Position numbers and translations under genes: made by a program. From Chitinophaga pinensis (lineage in GTDB: Bacteria > Bacteroidota > Bacteroidia > B-17B0 > Aurantibacillaceae): a stretch of 34,908 nucleotides of DNA. The stretch's first letter is position 1. Every line of letters begins with the position of its first letter. Positions 25,624 through 33,532 of this stretch are shown one piece after another. Location: NCBI GenBank assembly GCA_945887955.1, contig CAMCZO010000024.1, positions 1-34,908 on the forward strand, given 5' to 3'. The notes beneath the pieces are model-generated. The model saw nothing but the letters and a program-made list of their open reading frames with translations, ran no database searches and was not told the DNA's origin.

Positions 25624-28600
25624 TTAAACACCTACTCCGTGACAACCTTTATATTTTTTTCCGCTACCGCATGGGCAAGGATCGTTGCGGCCAATTTTTG
25701 CATCAACTCTTATTGGCTGTGATTTAGGTTTTTGTTGGGCATTTTGTTCCTCAATCGCATGCTCATCTCTGGTTTCGGTTAATTTTTCTTTTTTTGGTTG
25801 AATTTGGGTTTGAGTAAAGCGAGCTTGTGGCTTATTATTTTCTTCGGCAGGTAATCCACCTTTCATTAAAAACGAAATCACTTCTTTATTTGCTTTAATA
25901 ATCATTTCTTTAAATAAATTAAATGATTCTAACTTATAAATTACTAAAGGGTCTTTTTGCTCAAGAGAAGCGTTTTGAACCGCTTGTTTTAAATCATCTA
26001 ATTCGCGTAAATGCTCTTTCCACGAATCGTCAATCATTGCTAAAACTACCGCTTTTTCAAATCCTAATATCAATTCTCGCCCTTTTGTTTCGAATGCTTT
26101 CTTTAAATTAACAACAACCTGAACTCCTCTAATCCCATCACTAAAAGGTGTTACAATGTTTTCGAAATTATTATTTGGATTAGTGTAAACATCTTTCACA
26201 ACAGGAAATGCTTGTTCGGCTACTAATTGTATTTTTTCGGTATAATGTTTTTGGGCAGACTCAAACAATTGTTGTATTAAATCATCTTCTTTACCATTAT
26301 TAAATTCTTGTTCAGTAAATGGAGACTCAATACCAAAGTTTTTAATACATTCTAAATTAAACCCATCAAAATCTTTTTGAGCTTGATATTCTTCAATGAT
26401 GCTTGCTGAAATTTCAAAAATCATATTTGCAATATCAATACTAAGTTTATCACCATACAAAGCATTTCGTCTCCGTTTATAAATCACTTCACGCTGTGCA
26501 TTCATAACGTCGTCATACTCAATTAAACGTTTACGAATACCGAAATTATTTTCTTCAACTTTCTTTTGAGCACGTTCAATACTTTTTGTTATCATGCTGT
26601 GTTGAATCACTTCTCCCTCTTTTAATCCCATGCGATCCATTAAAGAAGCAATTCGTTCGCTACCAAATAACCTCATTAAATTATCCTCCAAACTTGCGAA
26701 AAATTGTGAGCTTCCGGGGTCTCCTTGTCGGCCAGCACGACCTCGTAATTGTCTATCTACTCGACGACTTTCATGTCTTTCTGTTCCAATAATTGCTAAG
26801 CCACCAACTTCTTTAACACCAGGTCCAAGTTTAATATCCGTTCCACGACCAGCCATATTAGTAGCAATAGTTACCGTTCCTGCCATACCTGCTTCGGCAA
26901 CAATATCAGCTTCTTTAGCGTGTAATTTCGCATTTAAAACATTGTGTTTGATACTACGTAATTTTAACATTCGGCTTAATAATTCTGAAATCTCTACCGT
27001 AGTAGTACCAATCAAAACAGGACGACCTTCTGCAACTAGTTTTACAACTTCGTCGATTACTGCATTATATTTTTCACGCTTAGTTTTATAAACTAAATCC
27101 TGTTCATCTTTACGAGTCATTGGCTTGTTAGTAGGTATTTCTGTAACATCTAACTTATAAATTGACCAAAACTCTTGCGCTTCTGTTGAGGCAGTTCCCG
27201 TCATACCAGCCAACTTATTATACATACGAAAATAATTTTGTAATGTAACGGTGGCGTATGTTTGTGTAGCGGCTTCAATTTTTACATTTTCTTTTGCTTC
27301 AATGGCTTGATGAAGTCCATCACTATATCGACGGCCTTCCATAATACGTCCAGTTTGCTCGTCAACAATTTTAACTTGACCTCCATCAATCACATATTCC
27401 GTATCTTTTTCAAAAACGGTATACGCTTTTAGTAATTGATTTACCGTATGTATTCGTTCGCTTTTAATACTAAATTCACGCATAACAACTTCTTTAGCCA
27501 ATATTTTCTCTTTGGCATCGGTCATGCTTTTTTCAATTTCAGCAACTTCGTCACCTACATTAGGAATAACGAAAAACTTAGGGTCATCGCTATTGCCAGT
27601 TAAAAAATCTATTCCCTTTTCAGAAAGCTCAACGTGATTATTTTTTTCGTCTATTGTAAAATAAAGTTCCACATCTATTTTATGCATTTCTTTATTTTGA
27701 TCTTGCATGTAAAAATTTTCTGTTTTTTGCAGTAAAGCTCTTACGCCTTGTTCACTTAAAAACTTAATTAATGCTGAATTTTTTGGCAAACCTCTATAGG
27801 CTCTTAAAAGTGGTATCCCCGCTTCTTTTTCTTTGCCTTCCGTTACTAATTTTTTAGCATCAATGATGCATAATTGTAAATATTGTTTTTGAGCATTTAT
27901 TAATTTTTCAATACGTGGCTTATATTCTATAAATTCGTGCTTATCACCCTGAGGTGTTGGCCCGCTTATAATTAAAGGGGTACGTGCATCGTCAATTAAA
28001 ACAGAGTCAACCTCATCAACAATGGCAAAATTATGTTTGCGTTGAACCAACTCATCAACACTTCTAGCCATATTATCTCTTAAATAATCAAATCCGAATT
28101 CATTATTGGTACCGTAGGTAATGTCGCAATTATATGCCTTACGACGCTCGTCGGTATTTGGATCATGCTTATCAATACAATCTACACTTAATCCATGAAA
28201 TTGAAATAAGGGTGCATTCCATTCGCTATCTCGCTTGGCCAAATAATTATTTACAGTTACAACATGAACCCCTCTTCCTCCTAGTGCATTTAAAAAAATT
28301 GGCAAAGTAGATACTAATGTTTTACCCTCACCAGTTGTCATTTCTGAAATTTTCCCATCATGCAATACCATCCCTCCTATTAATTGAACATTGTAATGAA
28401 CCATGTCCCATGTTATTTCATTACCTGCAGCCAACCAACTATTTTTAAAAATTGCTTTAGCACCTTTAATTTCTATATTTTTATGCGTTTTTGATAATTC
28501 TCTATCATAGTCTGTTGCTTCAACTTCTAATTCATTGTTATCTTTAAACCGTCGGGCAGTTTCTTTTAATATGGCAAAGGCTTGCGGAAGGGCTTCAGTT

Positions 28601-28911
28601 AGAGCATCAGCTAAAGAACTTGTGATTCCAATCTCTAAATCATCAATTTCTTTGTATAAATCTTCTTTTGTATTTATATCCATCTCTAAGTCTGAATTGA
28701 TCTGAGTTTTAATCGCAGTAATTCTTTCGTTTTGAGTTTTAACAGCAGATTGAATGGCTATTTTTAGTTCGTTAGTTTTTGCTCTTAAGTCGTTATTAGA
28801 AATAGAATTTAACGAAGTAAAAATTTCATTTATTTCTTCAACTTTAGAATCGAGGTTTTTAATATCTTTCTCACTTTTGGTGCCAAATATATTTTTAAGA
28901 AAATCAAACAT
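25624..28911 (-). CDS. secA: Preprotein translocase ATPase SecA
   Basis: 1095 aa, ATG at 28911. It drives unfolded preproteins through SecYEG by ATP hydrolysis, cycling between cytoplasm and inner membrane. Walker A MTTGEGKTLVSTLP (GEGKT 194-198), Walker B/DEVD in FAIVDEVDSVLIDDARTP (299-302), TNMAGRGTDIKLG and the QLRGRAGRQGDPGSSQFF arginine-finger motif are clear. It ends with the zinc-binding CPCGSGKKYKGCHG, which contacts SecB or phospholipid. It is about 190 residues longer than E. coli SecA, with extra sequence around 50-110 and 320-440, as is usual for Bacteroidota. Divergent from secDF across 286 bases, a layout that groups motor and accessory pump. Confidence 0.98.
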   Translation of the reverse strand: MFDFLKNIFGTKSEKDIKNLDSKVEEINEIFTSLNSISNNDLRAKTNELKIAIQSAVKTQNERITAIKTQINSDLEMDINTKEDLYKEIDDLEIGITSSLADALTEALPQAFAILKETARRFKDNNELEVEATDYDRELSKTHKNIEIKGAKAIFKNSWLAAGNEITWDMVHYNVQLIGGMVLHDGKISEMTTGEGKTLVSTLPIFLNALGGRGVHVVTVNNYLAKRDSEWNAPLFQFHGLSVDCIDKHDPNTDERRKAYNCDITYGTNNEFGFDYLRDNMARSVDELVQRKHNFAIVDEVDSVLIDDARTPLIISGPTPQGDKHEFIEYKPRIEKLINAQKQYLQLCIIDAKKLVTEGKEKEAGIPLLRAYRGLPKNSALIKFLSEQGVRALLQKTENFYMQDQNKEMHKIDVELYFTIDEKNNHVELSEKGIDFLTGNSDDPKFFVIPNVGDEVAEIEKSMTDAKEKILAKEVVMREFSIKSERIHTVNQLLKAYTVFEKDTEYVIDGGQVKIVDEQTGRIMEGRRYSDGLHQAIEAKENVKIEAATQTYATVTLQNYFRMYNKLAGMTGTASTEAQEFWSIYKLDVTEIPTNKPMTRKDEQDLVYKTKREKYNAVIDEVVKLVAEGRPVLIGTTTVEISELLSRMLKLRSIKHNVLNAKLHAKEADIVAEAGMAGTVTIATNMAGRGTDIKLGPGVKEVGGLAIIGTERHESRRVDRQLRGRAGRQGDPGSSQFFASLEDNLMRLFGSERIASLMDRMGLKEGEVIQHSMITKSIERAQKKVEENNFGIRKRLIEYDDVMNAQREVIYKRRRNALYGDKLSIDIANMIFEISASIIEEYQAQKDFDGFNLECIKNFGIESPFTEQEFNNGKEDDLIQQLFESAQKHYTEKIQLVAEQAFPVVKDVYTNPNNNFENIVTPFSDGIRGVQVVVNLKKAFETKGRELILGFEKAVVLAMIDDSWKEHLRELDDLKQAVQNASLEQKDPLVIYKLESFNLFKEMIIKANKEVISFLMKGGLPAEENNKPQARFTQTQIQPKKEKLTETRDEHAIEEQNAQQKPKSQPIRVDAKIGRNDPCPCGSGKKYKGCHGVGV

Positions 28912-28933
28912 AATTAAATAAAAATTTAGTCAA

Positions 28934-28941
28934 TAAAGGTA
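28934..28941 (-). promoter_or_regulatory. -7-like element of secA
   Basis: On the minus strand this reads TACCTTTA, one base off TAnnTTTG, 22 bases before the ATG. No TTG at the ideal spacing. Confidence 0.35.
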
Positions 28942-29130
28942 ACAATAATAAAAGTAATTTTTTAGAATATTTTGATTTGTTTTAGATTCAACTTTAATAA
29001 AATCTAATTGAAGTAAATGTAAATTGTTTTTAAAGAAACATAAAATTTTATTAAATTATATTTTAAAAACTTAAAATACTCTTATTATTGAGGCGATAAA
29101 TGATAAGACTTGCTGTTTTTTAACTCAAAA

Positions 29131-29161
29131 TTGTGAAATACATTGCAAAATGATATATTTG
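29131..29161 (+). promoter_or_regulatory. secDF promoter (TTG-N20-TATATTTG)
   Basis: TTG 29131-29133 and TATATTTG 29154-29161 are separated by exactly 20 bases, identical in form to the rpsO promoter. The ATG of secDF follows 36 bases later. Confidence 0.8.
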
Positions 29162-29197
29162 CACCCTTAAATTAAAAAATAAGTAGAAATTTAGATT

Positions 29198-32100
29198 ATG
29201 CAAAACAAAGGAGCTATAAAGTTATTTGCCATTTTATTAGGCTTGGCGTGTGTGTTTTATTTATCATTTACATGGATTACTCGAGGTGTAGAAAGTGATG
29301 CGGTTTCATACGCTGAAAACGCCTCAAATTCTGCTAAAGTAAAATCGGCAGCTAAGGACTATGCTAAAGGAAACTCTTCGAAAGAATTGAGCTATATCGA
29401 CTCAGTAAAAAATCATATTACCGATCGATATTTAGATTCGATGAAGAAGCAAAGTGTTTATAACATATTAATTGCTGAATACACTTACGAAGAATGTAAA
29501 AAGAATGAAATTAATTTGGGTTTAGATTTACGTGGAGGGATGAATGTAACTCTTGAAGTATCTGTAATGGATATTATTAAGAGTTTAACAAACAACAACG
29601 CGGATATTAATTTTAATACTGCCTTAGCCGAAACGCAAAAAAACCTTGGTGTAAATAATAATGATGATTTTATTACGCTATTTGAAAAAACATTTAAAAA
29701 AATGTCGCCAAATGCTCGTTTGGCACCACTTTTTCAATCTATCGAAAATAAAAACAAAATTAGCTACAATTCTAGTAATGAAGAGGTTGTTAAATATATC
29801 CGTGAGCGCGTTAATGAGTCTATAGGTAACGCTGAGAAAACATTCAGATCAAGGATAGATCGTTTTGGTGTAACGCAACCAAATATTCAAAAATTAGAAG
29901 CAAGTGGCCGAATTTTAGTAGAACTTCCTGGTGTAAAAGATAAAGCTCGTGTTCGCGAATTATTGCAAGGAACAGCTAATTTAGAATTTTGGGAAACATA
30001 CGAAAACGGAGAAATTGCACCTCTTTTAGACAAAGCAAACATTGCAATTAGTAATTATTTAAATGGAAACAAAACAACTAAAACCGATTCAATAAAATCG
30101 GACTCGTTAAGTGTTAAAAATAATTCAACAGTTGTAACTTCTACTGTTTCTATAAAAGATACTACCAAAATAGATTCGAGTTCAGTTAAAACAGCTTCAG
30201 TAAATCCTCAAGATACTGCAATTAAAAATTTTATTAAGAGAGTTCCTTTATTCTCTTTCTATCAAAATGCATTTCCTTTAGTTCCTTTAAAAGGACGTGT
30301 TACTTTAGATGAAAAAGGAAACCCTAAGGCTTATGCCGAAGGAGCTGTTGTTGGTTTTGCAACATCTAAATCTGATACAGCTAAAGTAAATCAATATTTA
30401 AAAATTGCACGCTCTAAAAACATATTCCCTTCTAAATTAAAATTCATGTGGGGTTCTAAAGAAGTTGAACAAAAATCAGAAGATGGAAAAGTTGTAGGTA
30501 GTTATTTTGAGTTATTTGCTATTAAACAAACAGACAGTAAAGGCAAAGCCGCATTGAGTGGAGATATTATTACCGATGCTCGAAAAGATTACGATCAACG
30601 TCAAGGAGGCGTTCCTTTAATTAGTATGAGCATGAATTCTGAAGCTGCTCAAAAATGGAAAACTATTACAGGTGCTAATAAAGGAAAATGTGTTGCAGTG
30701 GTTATGGATAACATGGTTTACTCGGCACCTCGCGTAAATTCTGAAATCTCTGGTGGTCAATCTCAAATTACAGGAAACTTTACCGACACAGAAGCCGATG
30801 CTTTAGCAGCAATTTTAAGTGCAGGTAAATTACCAGCTCCAGCTCATATTGTTGAAGAAAGTATTGTTGGCCCATCGCTCGGTCAAGAAGCAATTGACTC
30901 AGGCTTACTTAGTTTTGTTATTGCCTTATTGGTTATTTTAGTTTTCATGGCCATGTATTATAATAAAGCTGGTTTGGTTGCAAACGTTGCTTTAATTGCC
31001 AATATGTTTTTTATCATGGGGATATTAACTTCTCTTGGTGCAGTATTAACTTTACCAGGTATTGCTGGTATCGTCTTAACCATTGGCTTGGCAGTAGATG
31101 CAAACATATTAATTTTTGAACGTATTCGAGAAGAATTAATTTTAGGAAAAAGCACTTCTCAAGCTATTAAAGAAGGGTTTAAACATGCCATGTCATCTAT
31201 TATTGACTCCAACGTAACGCTCGCAATTTTAGCTGTAATTTTATATGTATTTGGTTCAGGTCCAGTTCAAGGATTTGCAACTACATTATTTATTGGTATT
31301 TGTACTTCGTTATTTTCAGCCATCTTAATTTCACGAGTTATTTTTGAGTGGATGTTAGAGCGTAAAATGGAAATTCCTTTTGATAATGGATTTAATAAAA
31401 ATGCTTTCAAAAACATCTCCTTTGATTTTGTTGGAAAACGTAAATTGTATTACGCCATCTCTACAATTATTATTGTTTTAGGTGTGGTTTTCTATTTTAA
31501 AAATGGAGGTCTAAATTTAGGTGTTGATTTTAAAGGTGGACGAACATATCAAGTTCGTTTTGAAAGAGACATGAATACTGATGACATTAAAAAAGCATTA
31601 GCCCCTGTTTTTAAAGGTGCTGCTTTAGATGTTAAAACGATTGGAAGCCCTAATCAAGCTAAAATTACTACAACGTATCGGGTGAGCGATAATAATCCAA
31701 ATTCAGATAAAGAAGTAGAAGATCAATTAAATAAAGGTTTATCAACTTTAAAAGCAAAGTATGATATTGTTCAACAACAAAAAGTAGGTCCAACCATTGC
31801 AACAGATATTGTTTACGGTGCATATGGTGCCATATTATTTTCTTGCTTAATGATGTTCTTATATATTGTAGTCCGATTTAGAAAATGGCAATATGGTTTA
31901 GGCTCGGTAGTTGCTTTATTTCATGACGTATTAATCGTGTTATCTTGTTATACCATTTGCGATGGATTATTGCCTTTAGAAATTGGGCAAGATTTTATTG
32001 CTGCCATCTTAACTGTAATGGGTTACACAATGACTGAAACAGTTGTTGTATTTGACCGTATCCGTGAACGATTAAACGATAGTGGTAAAACTAATGTGTA

Positions 32101-32326
32101 TGGTGAAGAAAGAGACAAATTAATTAATTATGCTTTAAATAGCACATTAAGTCGAACTATTTTAACATCATTAACTGTGTTCTTTGTTTTGTTAGTTATA
32201 TTTATTTTTGGAGGAGAAAGTATTAGAGGATTTATTTTCGCCTTATTAATTGGTCGTGTAATTGGAACATACTCTTCATTATGTATCTCAACACCAATAG
32301 TTGTAGATTTTGATAAAAAGAAATAA
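29198..32326 (+). CDS. secDF: Fused protein translocase subunit SecDF
   Basis: 1042 aa with SecD and SecF in one chain. It is a 12-helix inner-membrane RND-type protein that uses the proton gradient to pull preproteins to the periplasm after SecA has pushed them. The SecD half has helix 1, LGLDLRGGMNVTLEV near residue 105, the P1 head (RSRIDRFGVTQPNIQ, VELPGVKDKARVREL), and the membrane block from about 565 (GIAGIVLTIGLAVDANILIFERIREE). The SecF half starts near 740, with LGVDFKGGRTYQVRF near 773 and VMGYTMTETVVVFDRIRERL. A low-complexity Ser/Thr/Lys insert (about 290-345) interrupts the SecD periplasmic domain. Strong promoter upstream and strong terminator downstream. Confidence 0.97.
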   Translation: MQNKGAIKLFAILLGLACVFYLSFTWITRGVESDAVSYAENASNSAKVKSAAKDYAKGNSSKELSYIDSVKNHITDRYLDSMKKQSVYNILIAEYTYEECKKNEINLGLDLRGGMNVTLEVSVMDIIKSLTNNNADINFNTALAETQKNLGVNNNDDFITLFEKTFKKMSPNARLAPLFQSIENKNKISYNSSNEEVVKYIRERVNESIGNAEKTFRSRIDRFGVTQPNIQKLEASGRILVELPGVKDKARVRELLQGTANLEFWETYENGEIAPLLDKANIAISNYLNGNKTTKTDSIKSDSLSVKNNSTVVTSTVSIKDTTKIDSSSVKTASVNPQDTAIKNFIKRVPLFSFYQNAFPLVPLKGRVTLDEKGNPKAYAEGAVVGFATSKSDTAKVNQYLKIARSKNIFPSKLKFMWGSKEVEQKSEDGKVVGSYFELFAIKQTDSKGKAALSGDIITDARKDYDQRQGGVPLISMSMNSEAAQKWKTITGANKGKCVAVVMDNMVYSAPRVNSEISGGQSQITGNFTDTEADALAAILSAGKLPAPAHIVEESIVGPSLGQEAIDSGLLSFVIALLVILVFMAMYYNKAGLVANVALIANMFFIMGILTSLGAVLTLPGIAGIVLTIGLAVDANILIFERIREELILGKSTSQAIKEGFKHAMSSIIDSNVTLAILAVILYVFGSGPVQGFATTLFIGICTSLFSAILISRVIFEWMLERKMEIPFDNGFNKNAFKNISFDFVGKRKLYYAISTIIIVLGVVFYFKNGGLNLGVDFKGGRTYQVRFERDMNTDDIKKALAPVFKGAALDVKTIGSPNQAKITTTYRVSDNNPNSDKEVEDQLNKGLSTLKAKYDIVQQQKVGPTIATDIVYGAYGAILFSCLMMFLYIVVRFRKWQYGLGSVVALFHDVLIVLSCYTICDGLLPLEIGQDFIAAILTVMGYTMTETVVVFDRIRERLNDSGKTNVYGEERDKLINYALNSTLSRTILTSLTVFFVLLVIFIFGGESIRGFIFALLIGRVIGTYSSLCISTPIVVDFDKKK

Positions 32327-32341
32327 TAATTAATAATCATT

Positions 32342-32375
32342 AAAAAAACCTTCGTAGAAAAGCGAAGGTTTTTTT
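32342..32375 (+). terminator. Intrinsic terminator after secDF
   Basis: AAAAAAACCTTCG (32342-32354) and CGAAGGTTTTTTT (32363-32375) pair perfectly over 13 bases around loop TAGAAAAG. The next small gene starts 15 bases later. Confidence 0.9.
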
Positions 32376-32390
32376 ATTTATAAAAATACC

Positions 32391-32549
32391 ATGAATAAAA
32401 CTTGGATTGGATACGCCTCTTCGCTGTTACTTTTTATTGCTGGAATTTTTATGGCCATTGGAGGTAAACCAACTATTGGAGTAGTTTTTATGCTCCTATC
32501 AATTGTAAGCGTAGTTTTAAAAATAATTTTAAACAGAATAAATAAATAA
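32391..32549 (+). CDS. Small two-helix membrane protein
   Basis: 52 aa, ATG 32391 to TAA 32547-32549. The sequence is almost all two hydrophobic segments: IGYASSLLLFIAGIFMAIGG (about 6-25) and IGVVFMLLSIVSVVLKIIL (about 29-47), with positive ends (MNKTW at the start, NRINK at the end). Codon use and the clean hydrophobic pattern favour a real gene. It sits directly after the secDF terminator with no promoter visible, so expression may depend on read-through, or the terminator may lower its level relative to secDF. I do not recognise a family. A small membrane accessory of the Sec pump is a possible but unproven idea. Confidence 0.6.
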   Translation: MNKTWIGYASSLLLFIAGIFMAIGGKPTIGVVFMLLSIVSVVLKIILNRINK

Positions 32550-32698
32550 CATTCGAATACAACTAATTAAACTCTTCCGTTTCAAACCAATTGTGCTTAT
32601 TTAGAATAAAATAATAAAGTATTTTTTGCATCAGAAAATAAAGCAATTAAAATTTAAAATAAAGTTTTTGAATATTGTATAAAATCAAAATTTAAAAA

Positions 32699-33307
32699 AT
32701 GGATTTATTCGACAACGAAAGTCAAAGCTCAAAAAATTTACTACCTAAAGATGGCATAGTAAATTATTATGGGAAACTATTCACTAATCAAGAAGCTAAT
32801 CGTTACTTTGATTGTTTAATAAATACAATTAAATGGGATAATGACCAAGCTATTATCTATGGAAAATTAATAATTACCAAACGAAAAGTAGCTTGGTATG
32901 GCGATACTGATTTTGACTACACCTATTCCAACACCACTAAAAAAGCCTTAGCCTGGACAACCGAATTATTAGAATTAAAAAAAGTTGCTGAAGATAAAAC
33001 GGGCGAAAAATTTAATTCCTGTTTGCTTAACTTATACCATAATGGCGATGAAGGAATGACTTGGCATAGCGATGCAGAAAAAGTATTAAAAAAAAACGGA
33101 GCAATTGGCTCATTGAGTTTTGGAGCTGAACGTAAATTTGCCTTCAAGCACAAGCAAACTAAAGAAACCATTTCATTAATTTTAGAACACGGAAGTTTAT
33201 TGATAATGAAAGACATCACGCAAACAAATTGGCTTCATAGACTTCCTCCAACAAAACTAATTTCCACACCCAGAATAAACCTAACCTTCAGGACAATTGA
33301 CTTGTAA
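32699..33307 (+). CDS. AlkB-like 2-oxoglutarate/Fe(II) dioxygenase
   Basis: 202 aa, of the AlkB family that removes alkyl groups from damaged nucleic-acid bases by oxidative demethylation. The iron ligands are visible: HxD in MTWHSDAE (His123, Asp125) and the distal His180 in TNWLHRLPPT. The 2-oxoglutarate-binding arginines are in PRINLTFR (Arg192, Arg198). LLNLYHNGDEGMTWHSD and GSLSFGAERKFAFKHK are characteristic of the ALKBH2/3-like bacterial group. PKDGIVNYYGKLF and ITKRKVAWYGD are its substrate-side segments. It stands alone; the -7 region is not clear. No Ada regulator is nearby. Confidence 0.93.
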   Translation: MDLFDNESQSSKNLLPKDGIVNYYGKLFTNQEANRYFDCLINTIKWDNDQAIIYGKLIITKRKVAWYGDTDFDYTYSNTTKKALAWTTELLELKKVAEDKTGEKFNSCLLNLYHNGDEGMTWHSDAEKVLKKNGAIGSLSFGAERKFAFKHKQTKETISLILEHGSLLIMKDITQTNWLHRLPPTKLISTPRINLTFRTIDL

Positions 33308-33341
33308 ATATTACGAAAGCAAATTTGGAGAAGCAGAGTAG

Positions 33342-33470
33342 CCGATAACATTATTTTTTTTTAACTTTAGTACTTTCTATTCGATAACATCTGCAAAAGC
33401 CAATGGTATTTATTTTGTTGAAGTACAAAATAAAAATAGTTTAAAAACGCAGAAGTTGATTAAGTGGTAA
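33342..33470 (+). pseudogene. Ghost T9SS sorting tail
   Basis: After an in-frame TAG at 33339-33341 the frame is open to TAA 33468-33470. Its last part, SAKANGIYFVEVQNKNSLK followed by TQKLIKW, is the canonical end of a type A T9SS sorting domain (compare NGIYFLKI in the DUF1566 protein and NGLYLIEIK in the kelch-like protein). The upstream part (PITLFFFNFSTFYSI) lacks the expected YPNP motif and there is no start, so only about the last 30 codons of a former secreted protein gene survive. Confidence 0.65.
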
Positions 33471-33487
33471 AGGGGATTAAATAGATA

Positions 33488-33518
33488 TTGTTTTATCAAA
33501 AAATCTAAACTACATTTA
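33488..33518 (+). promoter_or_regulatory. Promoter of the edge gene (TTG-N20-TACATTTA)
   Basis: TTG 33488-33490, a 20-base spacer, then TACATTTA 33511-33518. The -7 element ends 14 bases before the presumed start codon at 33533. The spacing is ideal; the last base of the -7 departs from TAnnTTTG. Confidence 0.55.
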
Positions 33519-33532
33519 TATAAAACAAAACC

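Noticed and set aside
26630..27091. 153-codon open frame antisense to secA
   Set aside because: It mirrors the conserved SecA motifs on the other strand, has no start context or family resemblance, and the sense gene is certain.
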